From JANLQX01 sp031418775 (GTDB lineage: Bacteria > Actinomycetota > Acidimicrobiia > Acidimicrobiales > JANYDT01): DNA of 64,000 bases. The DNA lies in contig JANOJN010000170.1 in the NCBI GenBank assembly GCA_031418775.1, forward strand, positions 40,375-104,374, given 5' to 3'. Both the position numbers and the translations under genes were made by a program. The notes under the pieces were generated by a model. The model saw only the letters and a list, made by a program, of their open reading frames with translations. It was not told where the DNA came from and did not search any database. This document shows, in pieces, positions 8,878 to 18,617 of the stretch. Position 1 is the first letter of the stretch, and each line of letters starts with the position of its first letter.

Positions 8878-9234
8878 GCGAGGTCGAACAGCCCTGATCG
8901 GGCCGTGGACAACCCGGTGCATAACCCCAGCCATCTGGGGATTTCGCGAATCTCTTCCACAGGTGTCATCGGGCGCCGCACGGTGTCGGGGGAATCTGTG
9001 GATGATCGACGCGCGCCGCCAAGCCCACCACCAGCACGTTCATCAGTTGTCCACAATCCACAGGACCTACAAGTCCTACAACATTCTTCTCTCTTTCTTT
9101 TCTCTTTGTATGGGCGTGCAACGCACAGCCACCATGTCGGCAAACATGGCAGCCGCACGTCACCGACGACATTCGCCGAACATGTCCTTTCACGAACCCC
9201 TACCCAAATCTGAACCCGTTGAAGCGAGGCCGCT
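8878..9234. other. oriC: probable oriC between dnaA and dnaN
   Basis: This 357-bp gap contains a perfect actinobacterial DnaA box TTGTCCACA (9047-9055). One-mismatch boxes are CGTGGACAA (8904-8912), GGTGCATAA (8916-8924) and TGTGGATGA (8997-9005); weaker ones end at 8961 and 9062. A pyrimidine/AT-rich stretch (about 9067-9112) is the lowest-GC patch nearby and a candidate unwinding element. Gene orientation changes around dnaA. Together with the gene order this makes it the chromosomal origin; no experimental support is implied. Confidence 0.88.
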
Positions 9235-10326
9235 GTGAAGTTCCGTTGTGAGCGCGATGTGCTGGTCGAGGCGTTCTCGGCTGCTGCTCGAGCGGTTGCC
9301 ACCAGGGCGGCGCTTCCTGTGCTGTCCGGCGTCCGGGTCGGCGTCGACGGTGCAAACCTGACCCTGGCCGGAAGTGACCTGGACCTCACGATCGAATCGT
9401 CCGCCACGGCCCAGGGCGAACGCGACGGCACCGCGGTGCTCCCGGCCAAGCTTGTGGCGGACATCCTGCGAGCGCTCGAACCCGGCGCCGTCACCGTCAC
9501 CGTCGATGGCGAAAGCGCCGAGATCCGCGGCGGACGGTCGGTGTTCTCGGTTCGAACACTGCCTGTCGCGGAGTTCCCCCGTCTGGGCGGAGCGCAGCCC
9601 GGCGGAGTCACGATCGCGTCGTCGGCCCTGGCCGATGCAATCCGCCAAGTTGTCCCGTCGGCCAGCACCGACGATTCCCGGCCAATCCTCACGGGCGTTC
9701 TGCTCACCGCAGAATCCGGTGGCCTCCGTCTGGTGGCTACCGACTCGTACCGACTCGCCGTTCGTGATCTTCCGGGCACCACGGTGCTCCAGGAGGGCCA
9801 AAGCGTGCTCGTCCCGAGTCGTGCCCTCGCCGAAGTGGCCCGCGCCCTCGGCTCGGGTTCCGAGGTCACATTGCACCTGGGCGACCGTGAAGCCACCTTC
9901 GCCGTTGGTGGGGTGAGGATCACCACTCGCCTCATCGAGGGTCAGTACCCGCCGTATCGCAACCTCATTCCGGCGCAGTTGCCGAACACCCTCACGGTCT
10001 CTCGCGCCGCCCTTCTCGACGCCCTTCGCCGGGTTCGTCTGTTGGCCAGGGATGCCACCCCGGTTCGGCTCAAGCTCTCCGGCGAGGGCATGGAGCTCGT
10101 GGCTATCACCCAGGACATCGGGCAGGCGAACGAGGACGTCGAAGCGACCTATGCCGGTGCCGACCTCACGGTCGCGTTCAACCCCGAGTTCTTGATGCGC
10201 GGGGTGGAGTCCGCGGAAACCGAGATGATCACCCTCCAGACGACCGATCACCAGAAGCCCGCGGTGATCCGTCCTGTCGGTAACAGCGAGTACCTCTACC
10301 TGCTGATGCCCGTCCGGGTCTCCTGA
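9235..10326 (+). CDS. dnaN: DNA polymerase III beta sliding clamp
   Basis: Ring-shaped processivity clamp for replication and repair polymerases. The 363 residues show the three repeated clamp domains, beginning KFRCERDVLVEAF and ending YLLMPVRVS, with the conserved C-terminal MP.R segment. The GTG start has a GCGAGG-like ribosome site at about 9225. recF follows after 40 bp in the same direction. Confidence 0.97.
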   Translation: MKFRCERDVLVEAFSAAARAVATRAALPVLSGVRVGVDGANLTLAGSDLDLTIESSATAQGERDGTAVLPAKLVADILRALEPGAVTVTVDGESAEIRGGRSVFSVRTLPVAEFPRLGGAQPGGVTIASSALADAIRQVVPSASTDDSRPILTGVLLTAESGGLRLVATDSYRLAVRDLPGTTVLQEGQSVLVPSRALAEVARALGSGSEVTLHLGDREATFAVGGVRITTRLIEGQYPPYRNLIPAQLPNTLTVSRAALLDALRRVRLLARDATPVRLKLSGEGMELVAITQDIGQANEDVEATYAGADLTVAFNPEFLMRGVESAETEMITLQTTDHQKPAVIRPVGNSEYLYLLMPVRVS

Positions 10327-10366
10327 GCGAGCCCAGAGAGGGCCGCGGTCACGGGCGGCGTGGCGG

Positions 10367-11524
10367 ATGCGTCTCGACCGAATCGAAGTACGGGGTTTTC
10401 GGAGCTACATCGAGGCCGACCTCGAGCTCGCGCCGGGTCTCACGGTCCTCGTCGGCGCGAATGGGTCCGGAAAGACGAACCTTCTCGAGGCCATGGGCTT
10501 CCTGGCCAGTCTGTCGTCGTTCCGTGGCGCACCGACGGAGGCCCTGGCCCGTGTCGTCGACCAGGTGACCGATACCGCCGTGATACGGGGGTTCGGCGAA
10601 GCGGGGACCCGACGGCTGGAGATCGAGACCGAGATCGCGCCCGGTCGACGTAATCGGACGCTCGTCAACAAGCAGCCCCTTTCCCGGACCCGCGATCTGA
10701 CCAGGACGTTCTCGGTGAGCGTGTTCAGTCCTGATGACCTGATCCTGGTCAAAGGAGGTCCTGCCGAGCGACGGAACTACCTCGACGAACTCGCCGGGCG
10801 TCTCCACCCCCGGAACGAGGCGCTGCTCGGCGACTACGACCGTGTCCTGCGGCAGCGAAATGCGCTGCTGAAGCAGAGCGCCGGTCGACTGGACGCCTCC
10901 GCTGCCTTGACGCTGGACGTCTGGGACGCCAAGCTCGCTGCCCTGGGCGAGCAGGTGGGGGTCGTCCGGGCGGACCTGGTCGAGCGTCTTGCTCCGATGC
11001 TGGCGCGGGCCTATGCCGACATCGCCGACCGACCGGCGCAGGTCCGTCTGCGGGTTCGTCCGTCCTGGTCAGGCGGGCTGGCGGAGGCGTTAGCGGCCGG
11101 TCGTGACGACGATGTCCGCCGGGGGCTGTCGCTGGTCGGGCCCCATCGCGACGACGTGGAAGCCGCGATCGAGGGCCGTCCGTCGAGGACCCACGCCTCT
11201 CAGGGCGAACAGCGGACACTGTCGCTCTCCATGCGCCTCGCTGGGCATCGTCTGGCCGCCGATGTGCTCGAGTCGACCCCGCTCCTGCTGCTCGACGACG
11301 TCTTCTCCGAGCTTGACCCGGTGCGCAGCGATGCCCTCATTCGGCATCTTCCCGCTGGTCAGGCCGTATTGGCCACGGCGGGGGCCCTTCCTGGGGCGGC
11401 CCCGGTCGAGCGGATCGTGCAGGTCCGGCGCAGCGAACGCGAAGGTTCGGTGCTTGTGGAAAACCCTGTGGAAACTGTGGATAGCAAGCGCGCTGATCTT
11501 CTCATCAACCGAGCGGATGGCTGA
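10367..11524 (+). CDS. recF: DNA replication and repair protein RecF
   Basis: SMC-like ATPase that loads RecA at gaps. Walker A GANGSGKTN lies near residue 33, the signature region THASQGEQRTLSLSMRLA near 285, and Walker B LLLLDDVFSELD after it. The 385 residues are normal. The last 25 codons contain three DnaA-box-like sequences (see separate entry). The stop overlaps the ATG of the DUF721 gene. Confidence 0.96.
   Translation: MRLDRIEVRGFRSYIEADLELAPGLTVLVGANGSGKTNLLEAMGFLASLSSFRGAPTEALARVVDQVTDTAVIRGFGEAGTRRLEIETEIAPGRRNRTLVNKQPLSRTRDLTRTFSVSVFSPDDLILVKGGPAERRNYLDELAGRLHPRNEALLGDYDRVLRQRNALLKQSAGRLDASAALTLDVWDAKLAALGEQVGVVRADLVERLAPMLARAYADIADRPAQVRLRVRPSWSGGLAEALAAGRDDDVRRGLSLVGPHRDDVEAAIEGRPSRTHASQGEQRTLSLSMRLAGHRLAADVLESTPLLLLDDVFSELDPVRSDALIRHLPAGQAVLATAGALPGAAPVERIVQVRRSEREGSVLVENPVETVDSKRADLLINRADG
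11455..11484 (-). other. cluster of three DnaA-box-like sequences in the recF 3' end
   Basis: TGTGGAAAA (11455-11463), TGTGGAAAC (11467-11475) and TGTGGATAG (11476-11484) are in the same orientation. The first and third differ from the reverse consensus TGTGGATAA at one base and the middle one at two. They lie in coding sequence about 2.4 kb from oriC. Confidence 0.5.
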
Positions 11525-11906
11525 GATGGCCGACCGGTTTCCCCGAAAGAAGGGCGGCGATCCTCTCAGCCCTCTGCCGGCCGGCATCCGTTCGGTCGGC
11601 TCGTCACTGGGCGACGTCGCGAACCGCCTCGGGCTCGCCGCGCCGGGCACCCTGCACCAGATTTTTTCCCAGTGGACCGAACTCGTGGGTGAGCCTCTCG
11701 CCACCCATGTGAAGCCGACGTCGATGCGAGATGGCGTGCTACGGCTCCGGGCCGACGAGTCGGCCTGGGCGGCACAGGTCGGTTACCTCGGGACCGACCT
11801 GATGGCCCGGATCAACGACCGCCTTGGCACTGTTGTGGTGGTCGAATTGGCGGTGTCCGTGCGCGGTGTCAGGCCGTCAGCGCGTACCCGCGGAACCGGT
11901 TCCTAG
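11517..11906 (+). CDS. DUF721 (DciA-like) protein
   Basis: Small protein of the DUF721 family, which sits between recF and gyrB in actinobacteria. Members related to DciA load the replicative helicase in bacteria lacking DnaC, so a role in replication initiation is a reasonable inference. The conserved core is FSQWTELVGEPLATHVKPTS followed by GVLRLRADESAWAAQVGYL. Two starts are possible: ATG 11517 overlaps the recF stop, ATG 11526 lies just after it. 129 or 126 residues. Confidence 0.88.
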   Translation: MAEMADRFPRKKGGDPLSPLPAGIRSVGSSLGDVANRLGLAAPGTLHQIFSQWTELVGEPLATHVKPTSMRDGVLRLRADESAWAAQVGYLGTDLMARINDRLGTVVVVELAVSVRGVRPSARTRGTGS

Positions 11907-12167
11907 CCGGGCTCGCGCGACAACTCGCGATCCCCGTCTTCCGTGCTTGGTGTGGGCACGCGATCTCCGCCGGAAATCCCCTGGAAGAGGCGGGATTCTG
12001 CCGTTTCTGTCCCACCCCCTCTGGTAGTATCACAAGGCTGAAATTCCCAGTATTTCCGGCGTTGTTCCGGCGTTCGTGACTGATCCGTCCGCCACCGCGG
12101 ACCGCCTCCCCTGACCGGTCACCCGCTGTGCAGGAACCGCCCGCCACAACCGAGTTCGAGGACGTTG

Positions 12168-14132
12168 ATGACTGCAGAAAACACCAAGGGTTCGTCTGAC
12201 TACGGGGCCAAGGACATCACGATCCTCGAGGGCCTCGAACACGTCCGCAAACGCCCGGGTATGTACATCGGGTCGACCGGAATCACCGGCCTCCACCACC
12301 TCGTGTGGGAGGTCGTCGACAACTCCGTCGACGAGGCCATGGCGGGCTACGCCACCCGAATCGACATCACGCTCACCGCCGACGGTGGCTGTCGGGTCGA
12401 AGACAATGGGCGGGGCATTCCCGTCGATGCCCATCCCGATCCGAAGATGGAAGGCCGATCCGCCGCCGAGATCGTGCTGTCGGTGCTCAACGCCGGCGGC
12501 AAGTTCGGCGGCGAGGGCTACAAGGTCTCGGGCGGACTCCACGGTGTTGGCGTCTCGGTCGTCAATGCCCTGTCGGCGAGGCTCCAAGCGGTGATCGACA
12601 AGGGCGGAAATCGTTACGAGGTCGAGTTCCACAACGGCGGTCAGCTCAAGAGCAAGCTCACCGAGGTCGGCAGGGCCCCGCGCGGTCGCACAGGCACCGC
12701 AGTCACGTTCTGGCCCGACCCGACCATCTTCGAGACCACCGACTTCCGGGCAGAAACGCTCCTCGAACGGTTCCGGATGATGGCGTTTCTCAATGCCGGC
12801 CTCGAGATCCGATTCACCGACGAGCGGCCGGACCACGTTGGCGAAGGTGGTGGCCGGCCCGAACAGCAGGTCTACCGCTACACCGACGGGCTGAAGGACT
12901 TCGTGAAGCACCTGAACGCGTCGAAGGAACCGCTGTTCTCCAAAGTGCCGGCGTTCAAGGTCGTCGACGAGGATGGTGTCGGCGAGGCCGAAGTCGCCAT
13001 GCAGTGGAACACCGGGTACTACGAGGGCCTCCACGGCTTCGCCAACGGAATCGCCACCATCGAAGGCGGAACGCACATGGAGGGCTTCAAATCGGCCCTC
13101 ACCGCCGTGGTCAACAAATACGGCCGGGAGAAGGGCGGGATCAAGGAGAAGGACGAGAACCTCGCCGGAGAGGACATCCGCGAAGGTCTCACCGCCATCA
13201 TCAGCGTGAAGCTGCGCGACCCCCAGTTCGAGGGACAGACCAAGGGCAAGCTGGGCAACACGAGCATGAAGACGCTCGTGCAGAAGGCCACCAACGACCG
13301 CCTCGCCGAATGGTTCGAGGAGAACCCGGCAGAGGCCAACCGCGTCATCAAGAAGGCCCAACAGGCGCAGGTTGCGCGCGTCGCCGCTCGCAAGGCCCGT
13401 GACGTCGCTCGCAAGTCGGCCACCTTCGGCGGCGGACTCCCCGGGAAACTCAAGGACTGCTCGTCGAAGAACCCAGCCGAGTCCGAGCTGTTCATCGTGG
13501 AGGGCGATTCGGCTCTCGGGTCGGCGGCCGATGCCCGTGATCCGAAGACCCAGGCGATCCTGCCGATCCGCGGCAAGATCTTGAACGTCGAGCGGGCCCG
13601 GGCCGACAAGATGATGAAGAACACCGAGGTCCAGGCGCTGATCACGGCGATCGGCGGTGGCGTCGGCGAGGAGTTCGATGCATCGAAGTGCCGGTATCAC
13701 AAGGTCATCGCGCTCTGCGACGCCGACGTCGACGGGGCCCACATCCGGACGCTCCTGCTCACGTTCTTCTACCGGCAGATGAAGCCAATGGTCGAGGCCG
13801 GCTACTGCTACATCGCCCAGCCTCCGCTCTATTCGGTGGTCGTCGGCAAGGAGAAGCAGTATCTCAAGGACGACGTGGCGAAGAATGCCTTCGTCGCCGC
13901 GAGCCCGAACAAGAAGTTCGAGTTCAACCGCCTGAAAGGCCTCGGCGAGATGGATGCCGACGAGCTCGGCGACACCACGATGGACACCACCAAACGCACC
14001 CTGCTGCGGGTCACCGTCGAACAGGCCGCTATCGCCGACGAGGTGATGAGCGTCCTCATGGGAGAAGACGTCGAAGCCCGGAAGCAGTTCATCGTGCAGA
14101 ACGCCGGCGACGTCCGCTTCCTCGACATCTGA
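12168..14132 (+). CDS. gyrB: DNA gyrase subunit B
   Basis: ATPase subunit of gyrase, which introduces negative supercoils. The GHKL ATPase domain comes first (VDNSVDEAMAGY, DNGRGIP, and the GGLHGVG-type loop), then the transducer, then the TOPRIM domain with EGDSA and DADVDG, and the tail ends in VRFLDI. I use ATG 12168 rather than the TTG one codon earlier. The 654 residues match actinobacterial GyrB. The 261-bp gap upstream probably holds the gyrBA promoter. gyrA follows 105 bp downstream. Confidence 0.98.
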   Translation: MTAENTKGSSDYGAKDITILEGLEHVRKRPGMYIGSTGITGLHHLVWEVVDNSVDEAMAGYATRIDITLTADGGCRVEDNGRGIPVDAHPDPKMEGRSAAEIVLSVLNAGGKFGGEGYKVSGGLHGVGVSVVNALSARLQAVIDKGGNRYEVEFHNGGQLKSKLTEVGRAPRGRTGTAVTFWPDPTIFETTDFRAETLLERFRMMAFLNAGLEIRFTDERPDHVGEGGGRPEQQVYRYTDGLKDFVKHLNASKEPLFSKVPAFKVVDEDGVGEAEVAMQWNTGYYEGLHGFANGIATIEGGTHMEGFKSALTAVVNKYGREKGGIKEKDENLAGEDIREGLTAIISVKLRDPQFEGQTKGKLGNTSMKTLVQKATNDRLAEWFEENPAEANRVIKKAQQAQVARVAARKARDVARKSATFGGGLPGKLKDCSSKNPAESELFIVEGDSALGSAADARDPKTQAILPIRGKILNVERARADKMMKNTEVQALITAIGGGVGEEFDASKCRYHKVIALCDADVDGAHIRTLLLTFFYRQMKPMVEAGYCYIAQPPLYSVVVGKEKQYLKDDVAKNAFVAASPNKKFEFNRLKGLGEMDADELGDTTMDTTKRTLLRVTVEQAAIADEVMSVLMGEDVEARKQFIVQNAGDVRFLDI

Positions 14133-14237
14133 TCCAGCTGTGACTTCGTTCGTTCGTGCTGCGGTGAGGGGCCTGTCCCGACGTTGCACCGCCACGAGTA
14201 TTTGTACCCCCGTTCGTTCAACTGAGGATTCCCTGGC

Positions 14238-16685
14238 ATGACCAACATCGAACCGCCGCTCGACTTCGACAACATCGAACCCGTCGAGATCCAAGAGGAG
14301 ATGGAGCGATCCTTCCTCGACTATGCGATGTCGGTGATCGTGTCGCGGGCGCTGCCCGACGTGCGCGATGGCCTCAAGCCGGTGCACCGCCGCATCCTGT
14401 GGTCGATGTTCGACTCGGGGTTCCGTCCCGACCGGGCCCACGTGAAGTGCGCCAAGGTCGTCGGCGACGTCATCGGCAACTATCACCCGCACGGCGACAC
14501 CGCGGCCTACGACGCCCTCGTCCGTATGGCGCAGTCGTTCTCGCTTCGCCATCCGCTCATCGACGGACACGGCAACTTCGGTTCCCCCGATGCCTCCGCG
14601 GCGGCGTATCGCTACACCGAAGCTCGACTTGCCCCGTTGGCCATGCAGATGCTGGCCGATATCGACGAGGGCACGGTCGACTTCACGACCAACTTCTCCG
14701 GTGATCGGGAGGAGCCTTCGGTTCTTCCGGCGCGGTTCCCCAACCTTCTCGTCAACGGTTCCACCGGCATCGCCGTCGGCATGGCCACGAACATCCCGCC
14801 GCACAACCTCGGCGAGGTGATCGACGCCACCACGTTCCTGATCGATCACCCCGATGCAACTGTCGAGCAGTTGATGGGCTTCGTGAAGGGCCCCGACTTC
14901 CCGACCGGTGCGCTGATCCTCGGGCGCTCAGGGATCATGGACGCCTATCGGACCGGCAAGGGTGCGATCCGGATGCGGGCCGTCGCCGAGATCGAGGAGC
15001 TCAAGGGCGGTCGTGAGCAGATCGTCGTCACGGAGCTCCCGTATCAGGCCAGTCCCGACGGCATCTTGAAGCGCGTTGGTGAACTGGTCGACTCTGGAGA
15101 ACTCGTCGGCATCTCCAACGCCACGGACGAATCAGCCAAGGGCAAGACCCGCCTGGTCATCGAGCTCAAGCGCGACGCAAACTCCAACGTCGTGCTCAAC
15201 AACTTGTTCAAGTACACCGCGTTGCAGTCCACCTTCAGCATGAACACCGTTGCACTCGTCGACGGTGTGCCCCGTTCGCTCAACCTGCTGCAGGTGCTCA
15301 CGCACTACGTCGCCCATCAGGTCGACGTCATCACCCGCCGCTCCGAGCATCGACTGAAGAAGGCACGCGACCGCGCCCACATCGTCGAAGGCCTGCTGAA
15401 GGCCCTCGACATGATCGATCTGATCATTCAGGCGATCCGCACCGCCGAAGACCGATCCGGCGCTCGCCAGGCTCTCATGGCCACACCGTTCGACTTCTCG
15501 GAGATCCAGGCGAACTACATCCTCGACATGCAGCTCGGTCGGCTCACCCGGTTGGGTCGTTCCGAGCTCGAGACGGAGATGCTCGAGCTCCGCGAGCGGA
15601 TCTCCGGTCTCGAGGCCATCCTCGGCGACGACGCGGTGCTGCGTACGGTCATCAAGTCCGAGATGGGCGCCGTTCGTGAGCAGTTCGCCACGCCGCGCAA
15701 GTCGATCATCACGTTCGATCCGGGTGACCTCAGCCTCGAAGACCTGATCGAGGACCTCGAGATCGTCATCACGTTCTCCAAGGTCGGCTACATCAAGGCC
15801 ATGCCGGCCGACACGTTCCGGACCCAGGGCCGCGGCGGGCGAGGCATCCAGGGTGCGAAGGTGCGTGACGAGGACTACGTCACCGACATCATCTCGACCA
15901 GCGCGCACGCCTATCTGCTCTTCTTCTCCACCCGCGGCCGGGTCTACCGGCTCAAGGCGCACGAGATCCCGATGAAGGACCGCTCCGCGCGCGGCACCGC
16001 CATCGTGAACCTCCTTCCGCTTGCGCCGAACGAAAAGATCCAGGCGATTATCGATACGCGCACGTATGAAGATCATCGCTACCTGTTCTTCTGCACGAAG
16101 CTCGGTCAAGTCAAGAAGACGCTGATGAGCGAATACGACTCGTCGCTACGCGCCGGCATCATCGCGGTGAATCTCCGCGAGGACGATGAGCTTGTCCGGG
16201 TCATTCAAACGAGCGGCAGCGACCACATCCTGATGGTGTCCAAGCTCGGCATGGGAATCCGTTTCTCCGAGGAAGACGTCCGTCCCATGGGTCGGGCGGC
16301 GGCCGGTGTTCGCGGCATGAAGATGAAACCGAACGACATCGTCGTGAGCTGTGACTCGGTCTCCGACGCCACCGACATCTTGCTGATCACCAATCAGGGC
16401 TTCGGCAAGCGCACGAAGGTGGAGCGCTTCTCGGTGCAGGGTCGAGGTGGACAGGGCGTCATCTCCTACAAGCTCCCGGTCAAGAAGGGCCACCTTGCCG
16501 CGGCGTTCGTGGTCGAGATCGACGACGAGATCATCCTGATCTCCGACGGCGGGGTCACCAACCGTCAGACGGTTCGTGAGATCAGCTCGCAGAGCCGCGA
16601 GGGAACCGGCGTGCGGGTCATGGCGCTCGACGCCGGCCAGCAGGTCGCGGCTGTCGCGAAGGTGCTGCAGGCCGACACGGAGTGA
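14238..16685 (+). CDS. gyrA: DNA gyrase subunit A
   Basis: DNA breakage-rejoining subunit. The catalytic tyrosine is in AAAYRYTEARL, the quinolone-resistance region reads HPHGDTAAYDALVRM, with Thr at the position equivalent to E. coli Ser83, and the GyrA box QGRGGRGI at about 533-540 identifies gyrase rather than topoisomerase IV. The C-terminal half forms the beta-pinwheel repeats. GAGGA at 14224-14228 precedes the ATG. Length (815) is usual for actinobacteria. Confidence 0.98.
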   Translation: MTNIEPPLDFDNIEPVEIQEEMERSFLDYAMSVIVSRALPDVRDGLKPVHRRILWSMFDSGFRPDRAHVKCAKVVGDVIGNYHPHGDTAAYDALVRMAQSFSLRHPLIDGHGNFGSPDASAAAYRYTEARLAPLAMQMLADIDEGTVDFTTNFSGDREEPSVLPARFPNLLVNGSTGIAVGMATNIPPHNLGEVIDATTFLIDHPDATVEQLMGFVKGPDFPTGALILGRSGIMDAYRTGKGAIRMRAVAEIEELKGGREQIVVTELPYQASPDGILKRVGELVDSGELVGISNATDESAKGKTRLVIELKRDANSNVVLNNLFKYTALQSTFSMNTVALVDGVPRSLNLLQVLTHYVAHQVDVITRRSEHRLKKARDRAHIVEGLLKALDMIDLIIQAIRTAEDRSGARQALMATPFDFSEIQANYILDMQLGRLTRLGRSELETEMLELRERISGLEAILGDDAVLRTVIKSEMGAVREQFATPRKSIITFDPGDLSLEDLIEDLEIVITFSKVGYIKAMPADTFRTQGRGGRGIQGAKVRDEDYVTDIISTSAHAYLLFFSTRGRVYRLKAHEIPMKDRSARGTAIVNLLPLAPNEKIQAIIDTRTYEDHRYLFFCTKLGQVKKTLMSEYDSSLRAGIIAVNLREDDELVRVIQTSGSDHILMVSKLGMGIRFSEEDVRPMGRAAAGVRGMKMKPNDIVVSCDSVSDATDILLITNQGFGKRTKVERFSVQGRGGQGVISYKLPVKKGHLAAAFVVEIDDEIILISDGGVTNRQTVREISSQSREGTGVRVMALDAGQQVAAVAKVLQADTE

Positions 16686-16782
16686 CGCAGGTGGGAGGCC
16701 CGGCCGGCCGATCACGTCGGTCGTGGTGGGGGCCCGAACTACGGGCCTTGCCGCGTGCCGGTCGACTCGGACCCTGATTCCC

Positions 16783-18450
16783 ATGGCATCGGTCATCGCA
16801 TCCGGGCTCACGCTCGGCTATGGGCCAGTCGTCCTGGCTGAGGGGATCGACCTTGTTGTTGCCCCGGGGAAGGTCATCGGACTCGTCGGCGCCAATGGTG
16901 CCGGAAAGACCACGTTGCTCCGCGTCCTCGCCGGGCTCGACGCGCCGCTCGTCGGCACGGTGGCCCGCGCGCCGTCGACAACCACGGTCGGCTACCTGGC
17001 CCAGCAGCTCGATGTCGCGTCGCCCGACGAGACAATCGGTGCGTGGCTGGCTCGTCGCACGGGCGTCGGTGCGGCCGCAGCGACGATGGAGGCGGCCGCC
17101 GACGCATTGGGCAGGGGAGAAGCCCGGGGCGAGGACTACGGCGACGCGCTCGATCACTGGCTGGCGCTCGGCGGGGCCGACTTCGACGACCGCCTCCCCG
17201 CCGCGCTCGCTGGCGTCGGCCTCGATGCATCGAAGGGTCCGGGTGACCTTGTCGCAGTCTTGAGCGGGGGGCAGAAGGCCAGGGTCGGCCTCGCCGCCCT
17301 CGCCCTCGCCCGCTTCGACGTCTTCTGCCTCGATGAACCGACCAACGATCTCGATCTCGACGGCCTCGCGCTGCTCGAGCAGTTCGTCGCCGACGCGGTG
17401 AAGCGTCCGGCCGCCGTGGTGGTCGTGAGCCACGACCGGGTCTTCCTGGAGAACGTCACGACGGACATCGTCGAGCTCGATGCGATCGAGCGGCGGGCGA
17501 TGGCGTTCGGCGGCGGGTTCGGTGCGTTCCTGCGCGAGCGCGAAGTGCAGCGCCTCCATGCTCAGGAGGCCTACGACGACTACTCCTCCCGGCATCGTGA
17601 CCTTCTGGATCGAGCCCGGACGACGAAGGAGTGGGCCGACAAGGGCGTGCGCAAGAGTCGGGCCGAGCTGAAGAAGAAGGGGGCCGATCCCGACAAGATC
17701 GGCCGCAAGGCGAAGGCCGAGACCGGCGAGAAGCAGGCCGGCAAGGCGTCGCGGCTGGAGAAGGCGGCGGAACGGCTGGAGGAGGTGGCCGAGCCGCGCA
17801 AGGTCTGGGAGCTGCGCTACGTCATCGCTGAGGCTCCGCGGTCGGGTTCGGTGGTCGTCACGATGCGAGGCGCGTTTGTCCGAAGGGGCGACTTTGCGCT
17901 GGGCCCGATCGATGTGGACCTCGCCTACGGCGACCGGGTTGCGCTGACCGGACCCAATGGAGCCGGCAAAACGACACTCCTCTCGATGCTCCTCGGGCGT
18001 CTTGCCCCCGACGATGGCACCGTGCATCTCGGACGAGGCGTCGTCATCGGTGAGCTCGATCAGGGCCGGGTGCCCACGGAAGACGACTCCACGCTCGTCG
18101 ATGCGTTCCTTGGGTGGTACCCGGATTCGACCATCGCCGACGTCCGGACGCTCCTGGCGAAGTTCGGTCTGGCCGGTGACGATGTTGCGCGGCCGGCTCG
18201 TGCTCTCTCGCCGGGGGAGCGGACCCGGGCCACCCTCGCCCGGTTCCAGCACGACGGTGTCAACCTGCTCGTGCTCGACGAGCCGACGAACCATCTCGAT
18301 CTGGCGGCCATCGAGCAGCTCGAGACGGCCCTCGACGCCTATCCCGGCACCCTTCTCCTGGTGAGCCACGACCGTCGTCTACTCGATGCAGTTCGTGTCA
18401 CCCGCCGCTGGCAGCTCGGCTCCGGTCAACTCAGCGAATCGCTCGTTTAG
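16783..18450 (+). CDS. ABC-F family ATPase
   Basis: Soluble protein with two ABC ATPase domains and no membrane segment, the ABC-F plan; members act on the ribosome in translation control or antibiotic protection. First domain: Walker A GANGAGKTT at 36-44, signature LSGGQKARVGL, Walker B FCLDEPTNDLD. A charged lysine/arginine-rich linker (KKKGADPDKIGRKAKAET region) follows, then the second domain with GPNGAGKTT, LSPGERTRATL and LVLDEPTNHLD. I chose ATG 16783 because homology starts at MASVIASGLTLGYG; the open frame runs further upstream inside gyrA. 555 residues. Which ABC-F subgroup it belongs to cannot be decided by eye. Confidence 0.92.
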   Translation: MASVIASGLTLGYGPVVLAEGIDLVVAPGKVIGLVGANGAGKTTLLRVLAGLDAPLVGTVARAPSTTTVGYLAQQLDVASPDETIGAWLARRTGVGAAAATMEAAADALGRGEARGEDYGDALDHWLALGGADFDDRLPAALAGVGLDASKGPGDLVAVLSGGQKARVGLAALALARFDVFCLDEPTNDLDLDGLALLEQFVADAVKRPAAVVVVSHDRVFLENVTTDIVELDAIERRAMAFGGGFGAFLREREVQRLHAQEAYDDYSSRHRDLLDRARTTKEWADKGVRKSRAELKKKGADPDKIGRKAKAETGEKQAGKASRLEKAAERLEEVAEPRKVWELRYVIAEAPRSGSVVVTMRGAFVRRGDFALGPIDVDLAYGDRVALTGPNGAGKTTLLSMLLGRLAPDDGTVHLGRGVVIGELDQGRVPTEDDSTLVDAFLGWYPDSTIADVRTLLAKFGLAGDDVARPARALSPGERTRATLARFQHDGVNLLVLDEPTNHLDLAAIEQLETALDAYPGTLLLVSHDRRLLDAVRVTRRWQLGSGQLSESLV

Positions 18451-18600
18451 CACTGGGAGGAAGGTTGCCCCTCAGTCGTTCGGTGCTGCGCCGCTCGACT
18501 GCTCGCAACACGAGTCGCCGCGGCCAGTGGGAGAGAGGTTGCCCCCATATGTGGGGGCAGAACACCTCCGAACGTCGCTGGGAGGCGTTCTGCCGCATGT
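18451..18600 (+). repeat. dispersed intergenic hairpin repeat, copy A (extended form)
   Basis: Lies between the convergent ends of the ABC-F gene and the Tad-like gene. Hairpin I is GCCCCCA-TATG-TGGGGGC at 18541-18558. Hairpin II has arms CAGAACACCTCC (18558-18569) and GGAGGCGTTCTG (18581-18592) around an 11-base loop. An upstream part (about 18454-18540) repeats the GGTTGCCCC lead-in and is shared only with copy D, in which it is inverted. Confidence 0.85.
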
Positions 18601-18617
18601 TGTCGCTGCTGGATGGC

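Noticed and set aside
12030..14849. Long minus-strand frame of 939 codons opposite gyrB
   Set aside because: An antisense artefact of GC-rich codon positions; gyrB is unmistakable on the other strand.
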